Counted from the first letter of the stretch, positions 21,284 through 33,776 are shown. The stretch is 56,130 nt of DNA from Chromera velia (GCA_018398765.1 JAHBMJ010000005.1:2680-58809); one strand, 5' to 3'. A program made the numbers and translations. The notes: generated by a model not told the origin, from the sequence alone.

Positions 21284-24200
21284 TTAAAACATGCATGAGC
21301 GACTTCTCGGACGTCCCTCACTTGGAATGCCACAAGGAATGCCGGTCCTTTTCTTGCACACCTCCGTTTCCTCCCTCAGTCTGTTCATCTCAAGACGCTC
21401 TGCCCGTTCCTCCTCGGTCTCTGCCAGACAATCTTCACAGTCGGCCCCACAAGCGCAACACCTCACGCACAAACAGTCATCCCATTCCACCCCCTCCGAC
21501 ACAAGCGCTGCCCGCCGCAGCAGCCTCTTTTGTCCCTCCCACTCCCCCCCCCTGTCAGTGACCCCCCCCTGAAGGTCCAACCCCAAACAAACGGACCCCG
21601 TGCCCCCACCAACCTCGAGGCATTGCGACATATTCCAAGTCAAACCCCCCGACACCCCAAACTCCGCATAAATTCTCAATGCAAGGCGCTGCATGCCAAA
21701 CAAGACTGCCTGAAAGAGGCAAAAGTCCTCTGTCTCTTCTTCTTCCACACAGAAGCTATCACTCTGCAGAGAAAGTGCCTTCGCTTCCCCCCTCTCCAAC
21801 ACAACGAGAGGACCACCCTGAGCCACGTGAAACTCTGTGTACGCATCAATAAACCCAGAGACTAAATCCCCAAGACACTCTCCCGTCTCCTTCCGTGCCG
21901 CCTCACTGCACAGCCCCAATGCCTCAACAAAATTCATTCCCCCCCCTTTCCCTGTCTCGCTCTCCCCACACCCCTCACAAACCAACAGAGAACAGAGACG
22001 AAAGAATTCCACTGGACAATGAAAACGAATGTCCAGCCTCTCCTGCCGCTTTTCCTCTGTTTCGAAGGTCGAAGATTCACCTGCCTTCTCATATTCTTCA
22101 AACCTTTCCTTTAACATTTTCATCACCTTCAAAGGTGACCAGGGAGCGCCTAGAGGCAGAGAATGCACACAACGGACCCAACACGCAGACACGCACCTGA
22201 CTCCCTCCACCACACTCTCACCGGAGGGCTGCAGGGAGGGGAATGTCCGTCCGATCTTTCTAAATATCCTCTCCACCCGCTTCTCCCACATTTCAATCAC
22301 ACCCTCGTCTGCCTTCTGGCACCAATCTCTCACCAACTCACCACAAGGACGCTCAAAGAATTTATCCGAAGGCCGAAGCCCCTTTGAGAGCAGTCTGTCT
22401 ACCAGACTCTCAACCACCTCTGTGCCCCTCTCTCCAAACCACCCGGAACCACCAAAAGCCTTCTCGAACAAATCTGATGGGGGATTCAGACCAGCCGGAC
22501 AATCCAACAGGGCAATCACCACCTCCATTCCTGCCATTAATTTCAGACGCAAAGGTCCATCCAACATCCTCAGGTCCGGCCTAGAGGCGTTGCATGTCCA
22601 TTCTGTTCACAATCCGCAAGAGCCAATTCATGCACTGCTCTAACTGCCCTGTCAATAGACCAATCCTCACATCCCATTCCTATCTGCACAACCTGGCAGT
22701 AGTCTCTCTGATCAACCCTTAACCTCTCACGCGCCCCCCCCTTCCTTGTCATCCATCTGAAAACCTCAAAATGACCTTCAAACAAAGCGTCTAGAGCTGC
22801 ACTGTTCTCCATGTAAATGCTTATGTCCTCTGTCTGGATCTGCCATCGAAACTTCAGCCTCCGTCTAGGAAGCTCATCTCTTCCTCTCACAGGCACGCCC
22901 AGTCTCTCAATGAGCGGAGCACACACCACCTGCGCGTTCCCACCCTTCCCTTCCTCATTCTCACTCTCCGACTCCGACTCTGACAGAGGCAAAGACTCTG
23001 TGCCTAAGTCTGCCCCCACAACAGGCCTTCTGTCTGTAACAGAATCAGAGGAAGAGGAAGAAAAAGAAGAAGCTGGAGGAGGAAGAGAAGGAGGAGGGAT
23101 AGAACGGGAGGGGGGGCGTGAAGGCAAAGCTGCAAGTTCTGGTGTCTCTGAGGAAGAAAGCTCAAGCCGGGCCCACTTGATCACCGGCAGATGCCCCCCC
23201 CTTGCTGCTGCCTGACACACACCCCCACAGTGATCCCACGCAACCCTCAACAGCACCCCCTCCTCATCCACTTCCACGCCGCCACCCTCCTCTGCCAACT
23301 CTTCACGCATCCTTCTTAGACTCACGTGGAATGTGCGGACTATCCTTTCTCGGGTTGAAGAACGCCGCTGTGGTTGACGCTCACTTTCGTTTTCTTCTGT
23401 GCCTCCCTCTCCCTCTCCCTCCTCCTCCGCCTCCTCTTCTTCCTCTGTCGCCTGTTGATTCTGAGCCTCTCTCTCCCTTTCTCTTTCCCTTTCCCTTTGT
23501 CTCTGTCGGAGTATGTCCTTCAGAGCTTTGAGGTACCTTCTCTCCTCTCTGAGGAGTTCGGGCAGACAGCCGTGCAGGGCAAGGTGATTCCATATCTCAG
23601 AAGGGTTGCTAGAACTCTTTCTGAGCGGGAAACGAAGAAGCCTGTAGGGAAGGGGACCGTCTTTTTGGGATTTGAGACGGTCCCTGAGGTCAAAACTAAG
23701 GGAGGACACCGACGCACCGGCGCGACGGTGGAGCCATAGAATCATTCGGAATGGGTCGGGAGAAAAGGCGGCTGCATTCACGAGATGACGGTCAATCATG
23801 TGGGAGCTGCAGGGGAATTGCATTCTCAAAAATTCCAAAACCGGTTCATTGGCACTCAGCAGTGCAGCTGCGTACATTCCTTTTTTGAAACTTCGTCCAC
23901 AAATCATACGCCAAAAGTTTCCCCCCCCCTCTTTGTGGCCTCACAAACTCCCGGTACGGATCTCTATTATACCACCCCCACCCGTTTCTTGCCTCTTCGT
24001 TTTCTTTGGGGGGAGTGGGAAAGGGATCTTCGATATTAAAATCTTTGGGGAGAAGGTCCAGGAGACGGGAGACGGCAGGAGGGTCCCCAACCTTGCAGGC
24101 ACGACAGATGAGGTCCTGAAGAGTCACACAGGTCATGGCAGGGCCCCCCTTTTCTGGATCAGATGGGACATATGGGTAAGTGCCTTGAGAGTGTTTGAAC

Positions 24201-24502
24201 GGCTCTGTGCGCATTCGGGCGGGGTCTGCCCACTGCACCAGCGAGGGGGACTCGAAGAGAATTTCGACGTTCGTCTGCATATCTGCACTTGTGCAGACAG
24301 AGTGCGCGAATTCTCTGCAGAGGGAGCGAAGAATCACATCGCGCCGCCAGCCGAGAAAGTCCAAAACCCCCTCTTCCCATATTTCTGGATTGTCTAGAGC
24401 CAAAGAGGCCAGCGAAATTCTCATTCCCATATTCATCCAGAGCGACGAGGACGACGCCGTCTCCAGAGTCATTGACCGGAATTCTCCTCCTTCCTGCTTC
24501 AA
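21284..24502 (-). CDS. ankyrin-like repeat protein, no introns, broken by two frame changes
   Basis: Three abutting minus-strand frames read as one protein: 24502-23846 (218 codons), continued in another frame through 23907-22570, then in a third from about 22605 to the TAA at 21284. The first break lies at a run of nine G (minus strand; + 23931-23939); eight G would join the frames. The second lies in the overlap 22605-22570. Seen: ankyrin-type helices such as CQAAARGGHLPVIKWA, AALDALFEGHFEVFRW and VLEFLRMQ; an Arg/Glu then acidic low-complexity linker (+ 23380-23500); a Ser/Glu linker (+ 22955-22990); a C-terminus with a Cys cluster (CLCVRCCACGADCEDC). Joined length is about 1,060 residues. 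Ankyrin repeats are protein-binding, so no specific role can be given. The homopolymer break may be a sequencing error; otherwise this is a recent pseudogene. The lack of introns among intron-dense neighbours allows a retrocopy origin. Confidence 0.65.
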
Positions 24503-25149
24503 GCCTGTTTTATTAGTGTCAGAATACTGAGAATAGTGGATTCAAGGCATTTCAGAAGAACTCCGCGTGTGCCACCAAACCTTTAATCATCAAAAGTGTG
24601 CCAGTATGTGCCAGTGTGGAATGTGTCAGCAGTGACTCAGCACGAGAGTCTCGGACTTAGCTCGGCAACCGCTCGGGAGTGGCTGCCGTCGGCTGGGCAG
24701 CGATTTTTGTTGCCTCGACTCGGCCCTCGAGTCACGTGTTGCTTTGTTGCGCGTGAATGTTGCAGAATTGCATGCGTTGTCAACAAAAATCAGTCTGACG
24801 CGCCTCGGATGGCAAAGCCGCAACTCCGTGTGCCGCTCTCATTCCGGCCATGCAGCTGAATGTGGAATTAAGAGCGTGTAACGCCGTGACACACAAGTGA
24901 TTTTTGTTGACCTCGCGCATGCACTACACTTTCACAGAGACGCGCCGTCTCCGTGTTTTCGCCCGAAATATTTTGACTCTCGCAACACAGAGGCCGCACC
25001 GTGATTCTCAACCTGGTTGACGGGAACTGAAACGCACCCCTCCCTGGCACACCTTACGGTTCCTAAATTATTCTTTCGTGATTCGAAACTTCAGAAGTGG
25101 CTGACTGCCTTTACTTCTTTTCAAAGCTCATCCCCACTCCAATTTCGAA
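24503..25149. promoter_or_regulatory. shared upstream region of two divergent genes
   Basis: Lies between the 5' end of the ankyrin-like gene (-) and the oocyst-wall-like gene (+), so it must hold both promoters. It contains TGTCAGCAGTGACTCAGCAC at about 24626-24645, with a bZIP-like TGACTCAGC core; the identical 20 bases occur at about 1914-1933. Also CACGTG-like words (TCACGTGTT at about 24732). No TATA box stands out. Confidence 0.3.
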
Positions 25150-27761
25150 ATGAAGTTCCTCGCTGTTCCCGCTGCCTTCGCCCTTGCGGCTGCCAACCCC
25201 ATGGGGATTGAGTATTCCTGCCCCGCTGGCTACCAGCTGAACGGACACATGTGCACCACCTCCGAGTCCATCCCCCAGACCGTGGAGAGAGTCCCCCAGA
25301 CCGTCTCTATCGCCGCCGTCCCCTCCTGCTCCGCTGTCAGTCCCTGTCTCTGTTGCTTGCCCTGCTTCGCCTTCCCGTCTCCCTCACGGTTTCGCGTCCT
25401 CTGTCTTCTTTGTCGCTGAGCTGAACCCTCTCTTCTTCCGTTGTTCCTGTGCAGGGCTACACCCTGTCCGGCAGCTCCTGCACCACCACCACCTCCCAGC
25501 CCAAGATCGCTGAGAGAATCCCCCACCAGGTTCCCTTCACCACCTGCCCCGCCGGCACCTCTGGCCCCAACGCCGCTGGCATGTGCACCTCCACCAGGAT
25601 GGTCCGTGTGCCTTCCGTCTCTTCTCGCCAGGTCCCCGTGACCTCAACCCACGTCGAGAAGGAGCCCTTCAGCGTTCCCGTCTCCAAGCAGGTCTCCGTC
25701 CCCGGCGCTCACCAGTGCCCCCAGGGCTCCACCATGTCCGGCGGTGCCTGCATTGTGACCGGATCCTCCACCGAGTACTCCACTGAGACTGTCCCCACCA
25801 CCCTTTCCTTCCCCGTGAACACCCCCGTGTCCTCCACCGCCTGCCCCTCCGGCACCCAGGACGCTAACGGATCCTGCCTCGCTCGCCTCTCCTTCCAGTC
25901 TGTCGAGCAGGGCTCTTCCGCCAGGTCTGTGAGAATCCCCACCCTCGCTTCCCGCCCCGCTTCTTACAACCTCCCCGCCTCCACCCTCAAGACCGGTGAG
26001 ACCTGCCCCCACGGCACTGACGCCCAGGCTGACGGCACCTGCACTGTGACCCTCAAGAGATCCTCTCTTCAGGCTTACGAGGTCCCCGTCTCCTCCCAGA
26101 TTCCCAAAGTGGAGTCCTTCCCCCAGACTCTCACCCTCACCAAGCAGCACCTCGTCCCCTCCTACTCCTGCCCCGCTGGCTCCACCGCCTCCGGCTCCGG
26201 TCCCTCCATGACCTGCACCGTCTCCCTTCCCTCCGCTTCCGCCGTCTCCTCTTCCACCCCCCGCACCATGAAGAAGGCCCGCTTCGAGAAGAGACCCGTC
26301 GAGGTTACCGTCAACAGAATTGAGTCCTACCCCGTCTACTACTGCCCCTCCGGCACCACCGAGACCCCCTCTGGTGAGTGCGCCGTGACCGTCACCATCC
26401 GCTCCCCCGTCACCTCCTCCGAGACTCACACCGCCTGCCCCGCCGGTGCCGAGGAGTACAGCCCCGGCCAGATGGGCACTGCCTCCTCCAAGGGCATGTC
26501 CACCATCTGCAAGGAGGCCACCACCGTCTCTGTCCCCGCCACCCTCATCCCCGGCTCCTCCAAGGGTGCTGCCAAGTACGCTTGCCCTGAGGGCACCACC
26601 CCCGTCGGCGAGGGTGCCTCCATGTCCTGCTCTGCTCCCTCCTACCAGGAGGTCCCCATGCAGAGCTTCACCACCACTTCCATCGACTACGAGACCTCCA
26701 CCGTCACTGAGACCGTCCCCAAGCTCTACAGATACGAGACCCGCACCATCACCGAGACCGCCACCACCGAGCAGGTTGTGACTGTCTACGATGAGGTGAC
26801 TCTTTCTGAGACCTCTGCCTCCCTTGTCACCTCTTCCTACACCGAGACTGTGCCCGCCCTTGTCTCCTACTCCCTTGCCTCCACTTCCGAGACCGTCACC
26901 GTCACCAACGACAGAGTCTCCTACGAGTCCTGCTCCACTGACGCTGCCACTTGCGGCTTCGCTGGCCCCAACGGCATGTCCGCTTGCTGCCTCACTGAGA
27001 CCAAGTACAGAGTTGTGACCGACACCTTCACCCAGGCCGTCCCTGCTGTCCCCACCTACTTCACTGAGGAAGTGTCTGAGACTCAGACCGTCGAGGAGAC
27101 CTTCCAGACCTTCGAGACCACGACTCTCTCCGAGACTTCCCACTCCGTCTCCACCGACTACACCACCGAGTCCGTCTCCCCCAACAACCTCGTGTCCTAC
27201 TCCACCTCCTACGAGACCCAGTCTTGCGGCTCTGGCTCTGGCTTCGGCTCTGGCTTCGGTGCCTCCTCCGGCGGCTTCGCTTGCGACACCAAGATCGTGT
27301 CTCAGACCGTCCCCATGACCGAGACCGTCTCCTCCATCCCCACCTTCACCACCCAGACCATCTCTGAGACCGCCTCCTCTGAGAGAGTCTCCACCTCCTC
27401 TTCCACCTCCACCATGACCGTCTCCGAGATGTCCTTCTCCATGGAGTCCCGCACCGACTCGGTCCCTGCTGAGACCTCCTACAGAACCGAGTACTCCACC
27501 TCCTACTCCTGCCCCGCCGGCACCACCGACAGCGGCTCTGCCTGCATCTCCACCTCCTCCGTTGCTCCCTCTTACTCCTGCCCCGCCGGCTCCTCTGCCT
27601 CTTCCTCCGCCTTCGGTGCCGCCTCCGCTTCTTCCGCTGGCTGCACCCGCACCACCTACACCACTGTCTCTTCCTGCCCCAAGGGCTACACTGACTCCGG
27701 CTCCATGTGCACCCGCTCCACCAACATCCCCGCCACCCCCAACATGCGCTTCTCCCACTAA
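25150..27761 (+). CDS. secreted Cys-rich protein resembling apicomplexan oocyst wall proteins, 2 exons
   Basis: CDS joined from 25150-25335 and 25455-27761 (both borders phase 0); 830 residues ending TAA. An N-terminal signal peptide (MKFLAVPAAFALAAA) points to secretion. Residues 22-460 hold about ten motifs of the form CPxGx(n)GxxC, e.g. CPAGYQLNGHMC, CPQGSTMSGGAC, CPSGTQDANGSC. Residues 470-740 are Ser/Thr/Glu/Val-rich with repeated ETVP/SET words and a few Cys. Residues 744-830 return to the Cys motif (CPAGTTDSGSAC, CPKGYTDSGSMC). Family knowledge: regularly spaced CPxG...C repeats with signal peptides occur in COWP/OWP oocyst wall proteins, where disulphides cross-link the wall; a cyst or cell-wall role here is inference. 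Codon use is extreme (nearly all TCC, ACC, CCC, GAG, AAG), unlike neighbouring genes and typical of a very highly expressed gene. The antisense strand is therefore also open. Confidence 0.88.
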
Positions 27762-30071
27762 ACGCTCTGCTGGAAGGAATTCACTCCTTTTTGCGTTTGC
27801 ACAGCCAGACGAGGAACTAACTGAAGAAATGAGGAGGAACTAAGTCTGAGATGTGTGGCCCGAAAACTTCACATCTGCGGAGTCGACTGACCGAGCAGTC
27901 TTCGAAGCAATTAACACGTGTGTCCGTCCGCCCCTCCGTCCTGTCCCATGCACCTGCAGTGTGCGCTCCTGCGAGCCTTCGCGCTGTGTGTACCTTCGTT
28001 TGCCTCTTTCCGCGTGTCCGTTCGAAACAAAGATGTGTCACGTGCAGTGCATGCATGAGTGTTGTGACGCTTTTTTGAGATTGAACTCCAATGTGAACGT
28101 CCGCGACTAGGTCCGCGATTCAAGCCGTTCGTTTGTGTGTCCGTCGTTAGAGGCAAGTGCCTAAGGCAACAGATACACCCACTCTCTGCACACGAACACG
28201 ATTGAGAAAAGGCATTCGTGCGTGAGTGCGCATTTTGTCTGCATGGTTGTTTTATCGGGAAGACGCTGTGTCAGACAGACTCAGACTGCAAATGACCTTA
28301 ATGTGAACCTGAATTTGAAGTTCATTCGATATTTATCATGATCACTCAGTGAAAATTCATGAGGCCAGCCTGAGTTTGAATAAATATATTCGTAACTATG
28401 TATAATTTATCATTCGATGATTATGAATTCTTTGTAGTAAGTTTGTACTATCTAGACAAGCATAGTGATTATCTTCCTTGATGATTAGAGTATTCAGATT
28501 TCTAATTAAATGAATTACGATAGAAAGCTGATACATGAACATGGACTGCCAGGAGCTAGGCTCCGACGGCTATAGTCATTCACTTTTCATTCATTCGTTC
28601 ACATAAAAGAACATAATTTAAAAAATCTAGATTGTAGTAATATACAAATGGCTAGCTTTTCGGATATAAGTTAAATGTACGAAAGCAGGGGAGGTCTGAG
28701 GAGTGGAGATCGACGGGCGGCCTGGGGAAGGCAAAAAAATTAAACCTCAGGCTCTTCTGTCCTAGCTTCTATCATAGAAGGTTTTTTTTCCTTCCTCCAA
28801 AGAATAATAGAAATCATTTTCTTTTTAAAAACAAGTTTCTTTTCTCAATAACGTTACATATAATTTTAGGGTGATGAAAAATCTGTTTATGCAGCTGTTT
28901 TGCTAAGTTGAGCTGTTATCACGTATTGTCTATCATTGTCTCTAGCATTGTCTAATGGTGACTCCAAGTTTCTATAACTGCAACTCGAGCACTTGCTTGG
29001 GCACTATCTTTTTTTAAATAAATCTGCAGTGGATTTACTAGCAGATCAACTGTATGTTAAATTGTCATGTTTAGTACAGTAAAAAATGTATCGAAACACT
29101 AATCAAAACATTATTAATTGAGTGGGTATCATTACATGAAATTACTATTATCAATCGATAACTAGATCGATAAACTCGTAAACTAATCTGAATTACCATA
29201 GAAGTATGGTCTGCTCAGTCGATCAGTGCTGACTCAGCTTCAGAAAGACTCCAAGACTTCACATTCCGTACAAAGATTTCACATGAAAGCAGTGCATGCA
29301 GTTAACAACGAAGGAAGGGAAAAGCCTCGGGGGTACACACATCATTTCATTAATTAATCCATGCATGCATGATGCAGCTCGAGACATCCAAACTGTCGAT
29401 CCGAGTCAAATGAGTTATTGGTAAGGCAGGAACAGCAACTATCTGCATGCAACGTGCAATGGGAGAGCATGGGGAACTAAGTCGGCATGCATGGGGTGTC
29501 GTGATAGAGATCGAATAATAAGTGACTGAGGGAGGGACTCAGTGAGACCGCTTTCCTTAAAGTTTCCTTTCCTTTCCGTTCATTTCTGTCGATGGATGCG
29601 CTCAAACTGCGTCCCCCCTACTCTGCATGCATTAAGTCATTCATTCTTTCATTCATTCATCTTTACTGACTGGCAGTCACGCTCTTTGCGTTGCTTTAGC
29701 AACGTTTCCTTTCGTTCGCTCTTGCATTCACATAATGATTGTTTTGTTTTTCCGATCGGCGGATGATAATGATCCTTTTTGAGCTCCTGTGTGACGTCGA
29801 GAGAAGTCCGTGTGTGACAAGTCAATCGAATTGAAGTGATACTACATGCATGCACGTTTGCATCGTCGTCACGCAGTGCGATAGAGGGTAGGAGGAACAG
29901 GGCAGACGTGCATGCTCTCCGAGGACCAAATCAAGCCTTGCATGGACACAGGGGAAGTTAGGAGGAAGAGGGCAAGGGAGGAGAGTTTCTCCCTCCCTCT
30001 CTCCCAGCTGCATGCGTGAACCGACCAACTCTTTCCATGCAGGGAGGAAAGAGAGAGAACCTCAGGCCACA
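27762..30071. other. intergenic region between two convergent genes
   Basis: Downstream of both the oocyst-wall-like gene (+) and the sushi-like gene (-), so it holds both 3' ends. 28280-29300 is AT-rich unique sequence with no convincing frame; 29540-30070 is mixed sequence with short ATTC repeats. Nothing else is recognised. Confidence 0.5.
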
Positions 30072-32867
30072 TTAAATCGGCGCACCACCGACGACTCTAG
30101 CAGACCAGTAGCGGATGGCGACTACGTTCTGCTGCTCCACCACGATGTACTTGTCTCCCAAGTTGCATGTGTCGGAGAATCCAAACTTGGGGTTCTCCTG
30201 GTCGGATTCGTACAGAAGTGTAGCGTTAGGGGCACCGTCTCTCAGAACGTACGCACGCACAGGGTTCACGGCCGGGTTTCCAGGAAGGGAAGCTTGGCCG
30301 ATCACACCCGTGATCCTGGCATTGTTGCCAGGGCATTCGTAGATGAACCCGCCCTCGTTGTCTGAGGTGAAAGTGCCACCTGCGCTACCTGCCACAATGC
30401 CCCAACAGTTGAGGTCGTCGGCGGGGAGGAGAACCCCGTTGACGACACCGCGAAAGCAGTCTCGTGCTACGTCGGGAGTGTTCGTCTCGTCACCCCCGAG
30501 GTGCACACCCGTATCGCCCACGTCCGCACAGACGACGGGCTCCAGGTCCTGACGGGTGGGATTGACATTCCATGCGGAGTCACCGAAGCACTCTGCGGTC
30601 CATCCGTCCAGAACACTCTGGGGCTCGATGTCCAGGTTCAGCCCGCCGTCGTAGATGATGGACTGCTCGAGGGTGCAGGTGGGGACAGGGTTGGACCAGA
30701 CGCCGTCGGGGAGGCAGACGAGCTCGGTGGCTCCGTCAAGCTCAGTGACGCCCTCACAAGAGAAGGTAGCGACGTCGAGAAGGAAGGCGGTTTCGGGCTG
30801 GTTGATCATCAGGTTGGGGTCAGCTGAGGTCAGGGTGGGGCAGGCGAAGCCGTTGGGGAAGGGCACAACGACGCTGGCAGTTCCGGTGACCTCAGTCATC
30901 TTCTCGTCGGAAGTGTACTTGGAGGTCCTCTCCTTGGAGGGAACAGCGGTGGCAGTGAAGACGAAAGTCAGGTCATCCTCTGCAGAGGCGGAGAAGGAGA
31001 AGGGAAGACGTATTAAGGAGAGCACTGACGGAGCGCAACAGCCTGTTGAATAAAGGAATAAAACGCAATGATGAACGCATTCTTTGTATATAAGCCCCTG
31101 CCCTTGAATATTGGACGCACGTTTTGAGACCTCCCTGTGGTCAACTTTGCCACGGTGCACCACCCACCCGCCCCTCATTGTCCATGTATGTAACTTGTAA
31201 AATACATTTATTTTTGCGTTTTTTCGCGCACACCGCGCGCGTGACAAAACCCTTTATAGGGCAAAAACAATAGGGATCCGCCTTAGAGCGACCATTTTTT
31301 AAAATTAAAAAAATGAAAAAAAGAAAACAAAATGAATTCCAATACAGTAAGTGATAATACAAAGCCAAGCCAAATCGTGCGTCCAATATTCAAGGGCAGG
31401 AGCTTTGTGAATCTTAAACTTTGAAAGTATATTTTAGATTGAAATCAGACAGAGGAGGCTAAAACAATACTATAGGGTGACTTAGGGTTGCAGTATGTAT
31501 CATTTCAGAGATTATCTTAAAAAGCGATGGATTTCAAAAAAATGTCTCAAAACTTGGCCTTTTACGGCTTAAATCTCAGAACCATTGATTCACTCTTTTA
31601 TTTGTATAAAAAAAAGAGTAAAAAAAAATAAAACCGTGGTGTGTTCAGAGAGAAGGATAGAACATAAAAGAAATGAAAAAGGGAGAAAGGCTGAGTCGTG
31701 TGAGTCTCTAAGTTAAAAGAAAAAAGAAAGTGGTATCACCTCTTTTGTTTATGATGGTATAAAGAAAAGCTTTCACAAAAAAAGAACAAAGAGAGACACA
31801 AAGAAAAAACAGCAGAGGCGTGTGATGCTTAACTAAGTTAGTGGTGTAATAGTCTATTTAGGTTACTATGTGGCTGCATTCATCTGTAATAGAAGTTAAA
31901 GAAAAAAAGAAATCATTTTGAGAAAATTCATTTTTAAGGCAAAATAGGTACAAAGCCCCTACCCTTGAATATTGGACGCACGTTTTGAGACCTCTTTGTG
32001 GTCAACTTTGCCACGGCGCACCACCCACCCGCCCCTCATTGTCCATGTATATAACTTGTAAAATACATTTATTTTTGTGTTTTTTCGCGCACACCGCGCG
32101 CGTGACAAAACCCTTTATAGGGCAAAAACAACAGGGATCCGCCTTAGAGCAACCATTTTTTAAAATTAAAAAAATGAAAAAAAGAAAACAAAATGAATTC
32201 CAATACAGTAAGTGATAATACAAAGCCAAGCCAAATCGTGCGTCCAATATTCAAGAGCAGGAGCTTATATATCACACTGCAAGCTTCGGTTTCCCACTCA
32301 GGGGCGTCTTGACTGCTGAAGGAAGCACAGTGAAGACAGGTACAATCCACACGTCCTCCGTAGACTTTGAGAATGATTCAACAGACCAATCAAGCGCTAG
32401 CTCTACCTGCTCATGTGTTGCAAGTGTTGTGCAACTGTTGCGTGAAGTGACTGACCTGACTCCCAGATGGTTAGAGCCTCACAAGTCATAGTGGTAAGAG
32501 GAGGCACATCGATGAGGGAAGAGTCGCAGTCGACCTCCTGCTCCTCCCCATTGGTAGTGAGGAAGACAGTGATGTCAGCAAGGAGGTTCGTGTTCTTGAC
32601 CGTTGCGATGGACTTCACACCGTCAACATCGATATCAAGCAACACACCGTTGCCGTTGATATCGACAGGTAGGCTGGCAAGTTCCACGAAGACCTGATCG
32701 GGATCCTTGTAGCCCTTGTTACCCACACCAAAGTTGTCGCTAACTTTGAGCAGATTCTTCGTGTCGAAGGCCTTCAGACCGTCAAGTCCATCAAACTTCA
32801 GGCCATCAAACTGGAAGGCGGCACTGGCCGCAGAGATTCCTGCGAGAGCAAGGACTCCTCGAACCAT
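30072..32867 (-). CDS. secreted protein with a sushi-like Cys module, 2 exons
   Basis: Minus-strand CDS joined from 32867-32456 and 30979-30072 (phase 1; the split codon gives E in ESEDDLTF); 439 residues ending TAA. An in-frame ATG lies 42 bases upstream, but the one at 32867 is followed directly by a signal peptide (MVRGVLALAGISAASAA). Exon 1 encodes a mostly Cys-free domain with a repeated FDGLKFDGLDGLK motif. Exon 2 holds a region like a CCP/sushi repeat (CPTLTSADPN ... FSCEG ... LVCLPDGVWSNPVPTC), where the W after G and the four-Cys spacing fit the family. A Cys-poor C-terminal domain with a GFSDTCNLGDKYIVVEQ segment follows. Likely extracellular or cell-surface adhesion, by analogy only. 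The single intron (32455-30980) is 1.5 kb and carries two 314-bp MITE copies. Confidence 0.82.
31092..31405. mobile_element. 314-bp MITE-like element, copy 1
   Basis: Ends are 30-bp inverted repeats with one mismatch: 31092-31121 begins AAGCCCCTGCCCTTGAATAT, and 31376-31405 is its reverse complement ending AGGAGCTT. The interior has no coding capacity (GCGCGCG palindrome at about 31234, A-rich right part). A second copy of the same length and orientation lies 547 bp to the right in the same intron. Long terminal inverted repeats, small size and no ORF define a non-autonomous DNA transposon. A target duplication is not clear (AT-rich flanks). Confidence 0.88.
31953..32266. mobile_element. 314-bp MITE-like element, copy 2
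   Basis: Nearly identical to copy 1, with about ten differences including CTACCC for CTGCCC in the left end and AAGAGC for AAGGGC in the right end. Same orientation. The stretch between the copies (31406-31952) is AT-rich and carries no recognisable gene. Confidence 0.88.
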
Positions 32868-33776
32868 GATGGAGTGATGGATGGATACTGTCTGGGAGAG
32901 AATCAGCAATAAAAGTCGTTGATCTGTAAAGAACGTGAGAAAAGCCTACAGAAGTAAGAGGCGAAAAGGTGTGCTGCAGAGCAATCACGCAGCTTTTCGA
33001 TACATATCATCGGTGAAAACCGGTTCCATGCATGCACAAAAATCGGATCTTACTCTACTATTCGGATGGCCCCGGCCGGAATTTATGCAGGCCACCCCTG
33101 TGGGGGTATGCCGGGGCCCTGAATATTTTCAGTGAATAAAGAGGCTGAGCGGAACCTTCGAACAAACTAGGCTAAATAGGTTGGGGCTTCTCTTGATTAA
33201 AGTCTTTTTCTCGGGGCGAAGGGTAGCCTTTGTCAAGGGAAAAGAAGGTTATGAAGGTTTTGCCCTGCCTCTCTTCTCTATATTTGGTTCTCCTATCCTG
33301 CAGTTAATTGGGGATACGAGTGATGAGCCCACCGCGCATTGAAAGTAATCGATGAACAGACGTGTTTTTAAACAATCAGACAGACTAGGCTAGATTCGCC
33401 CCTTATATATGGGGATGTGGCATGCATAACAAAACCCTCAATCATTACAGCTAGATCCGTCCCTCATTTATGGGGACGTGGCATGCATAACAAAAACTTT
33501 GATCAATAAAGAGGCTGATTTCAAGTCTGATACATACGTCGAAGTTAAGAATCTTGAGAGGAGATTTTAGCACAAACTACAATTCAAAATATTTTTTTTT
33601 TAAATTAGAGGTTAGCTTTGAGGCAGATATACAAAAAAATATTTCCAAACAATGGCAAACTGCCGCAAACATGTAAAATCGATTTAAAATGATTTATTAA
33701 GCACTGCCTGTACTATGACATATACCTTTACCAACATGCTTCTCTGCATTAAAAGAGACACCAGCCACAATATTAA
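32868..33776. other. intergenic region with a 61-bp tandem duplication
   Basis: Upstream of the sushi-like gene, so its promoter should lie near 32870-33000. Two tandem 61-bp units start at 33391 and 33452, sharing ATGGGGA, GTGGCATGCATAACAAAA and related words. The phrase AATAAAGAGGCTGA occurs at about 33135 and about 33506. The rest is AT-rich. Confidence 0.5.

Noticed and set aside
25644-27758. 704-codon minus-strand frame opposite the oocyst-wall-like gene
   Set aside because: Gly/Asp/Glu/Leu-rich nonsense produced by the C-ending codons of the real gene; no domain, and the sense strand has signal peptide, Cys repeats and a clean splice.
31092-32266. Long terminal repeats of a retrotransposon
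   Set aside because: The two 314-bp direct copies each have their own 30-bp inverted ends and do not start TG or end CA; the inner 547 bp has no primer-binding site or gag/pol. MITEs fit better.
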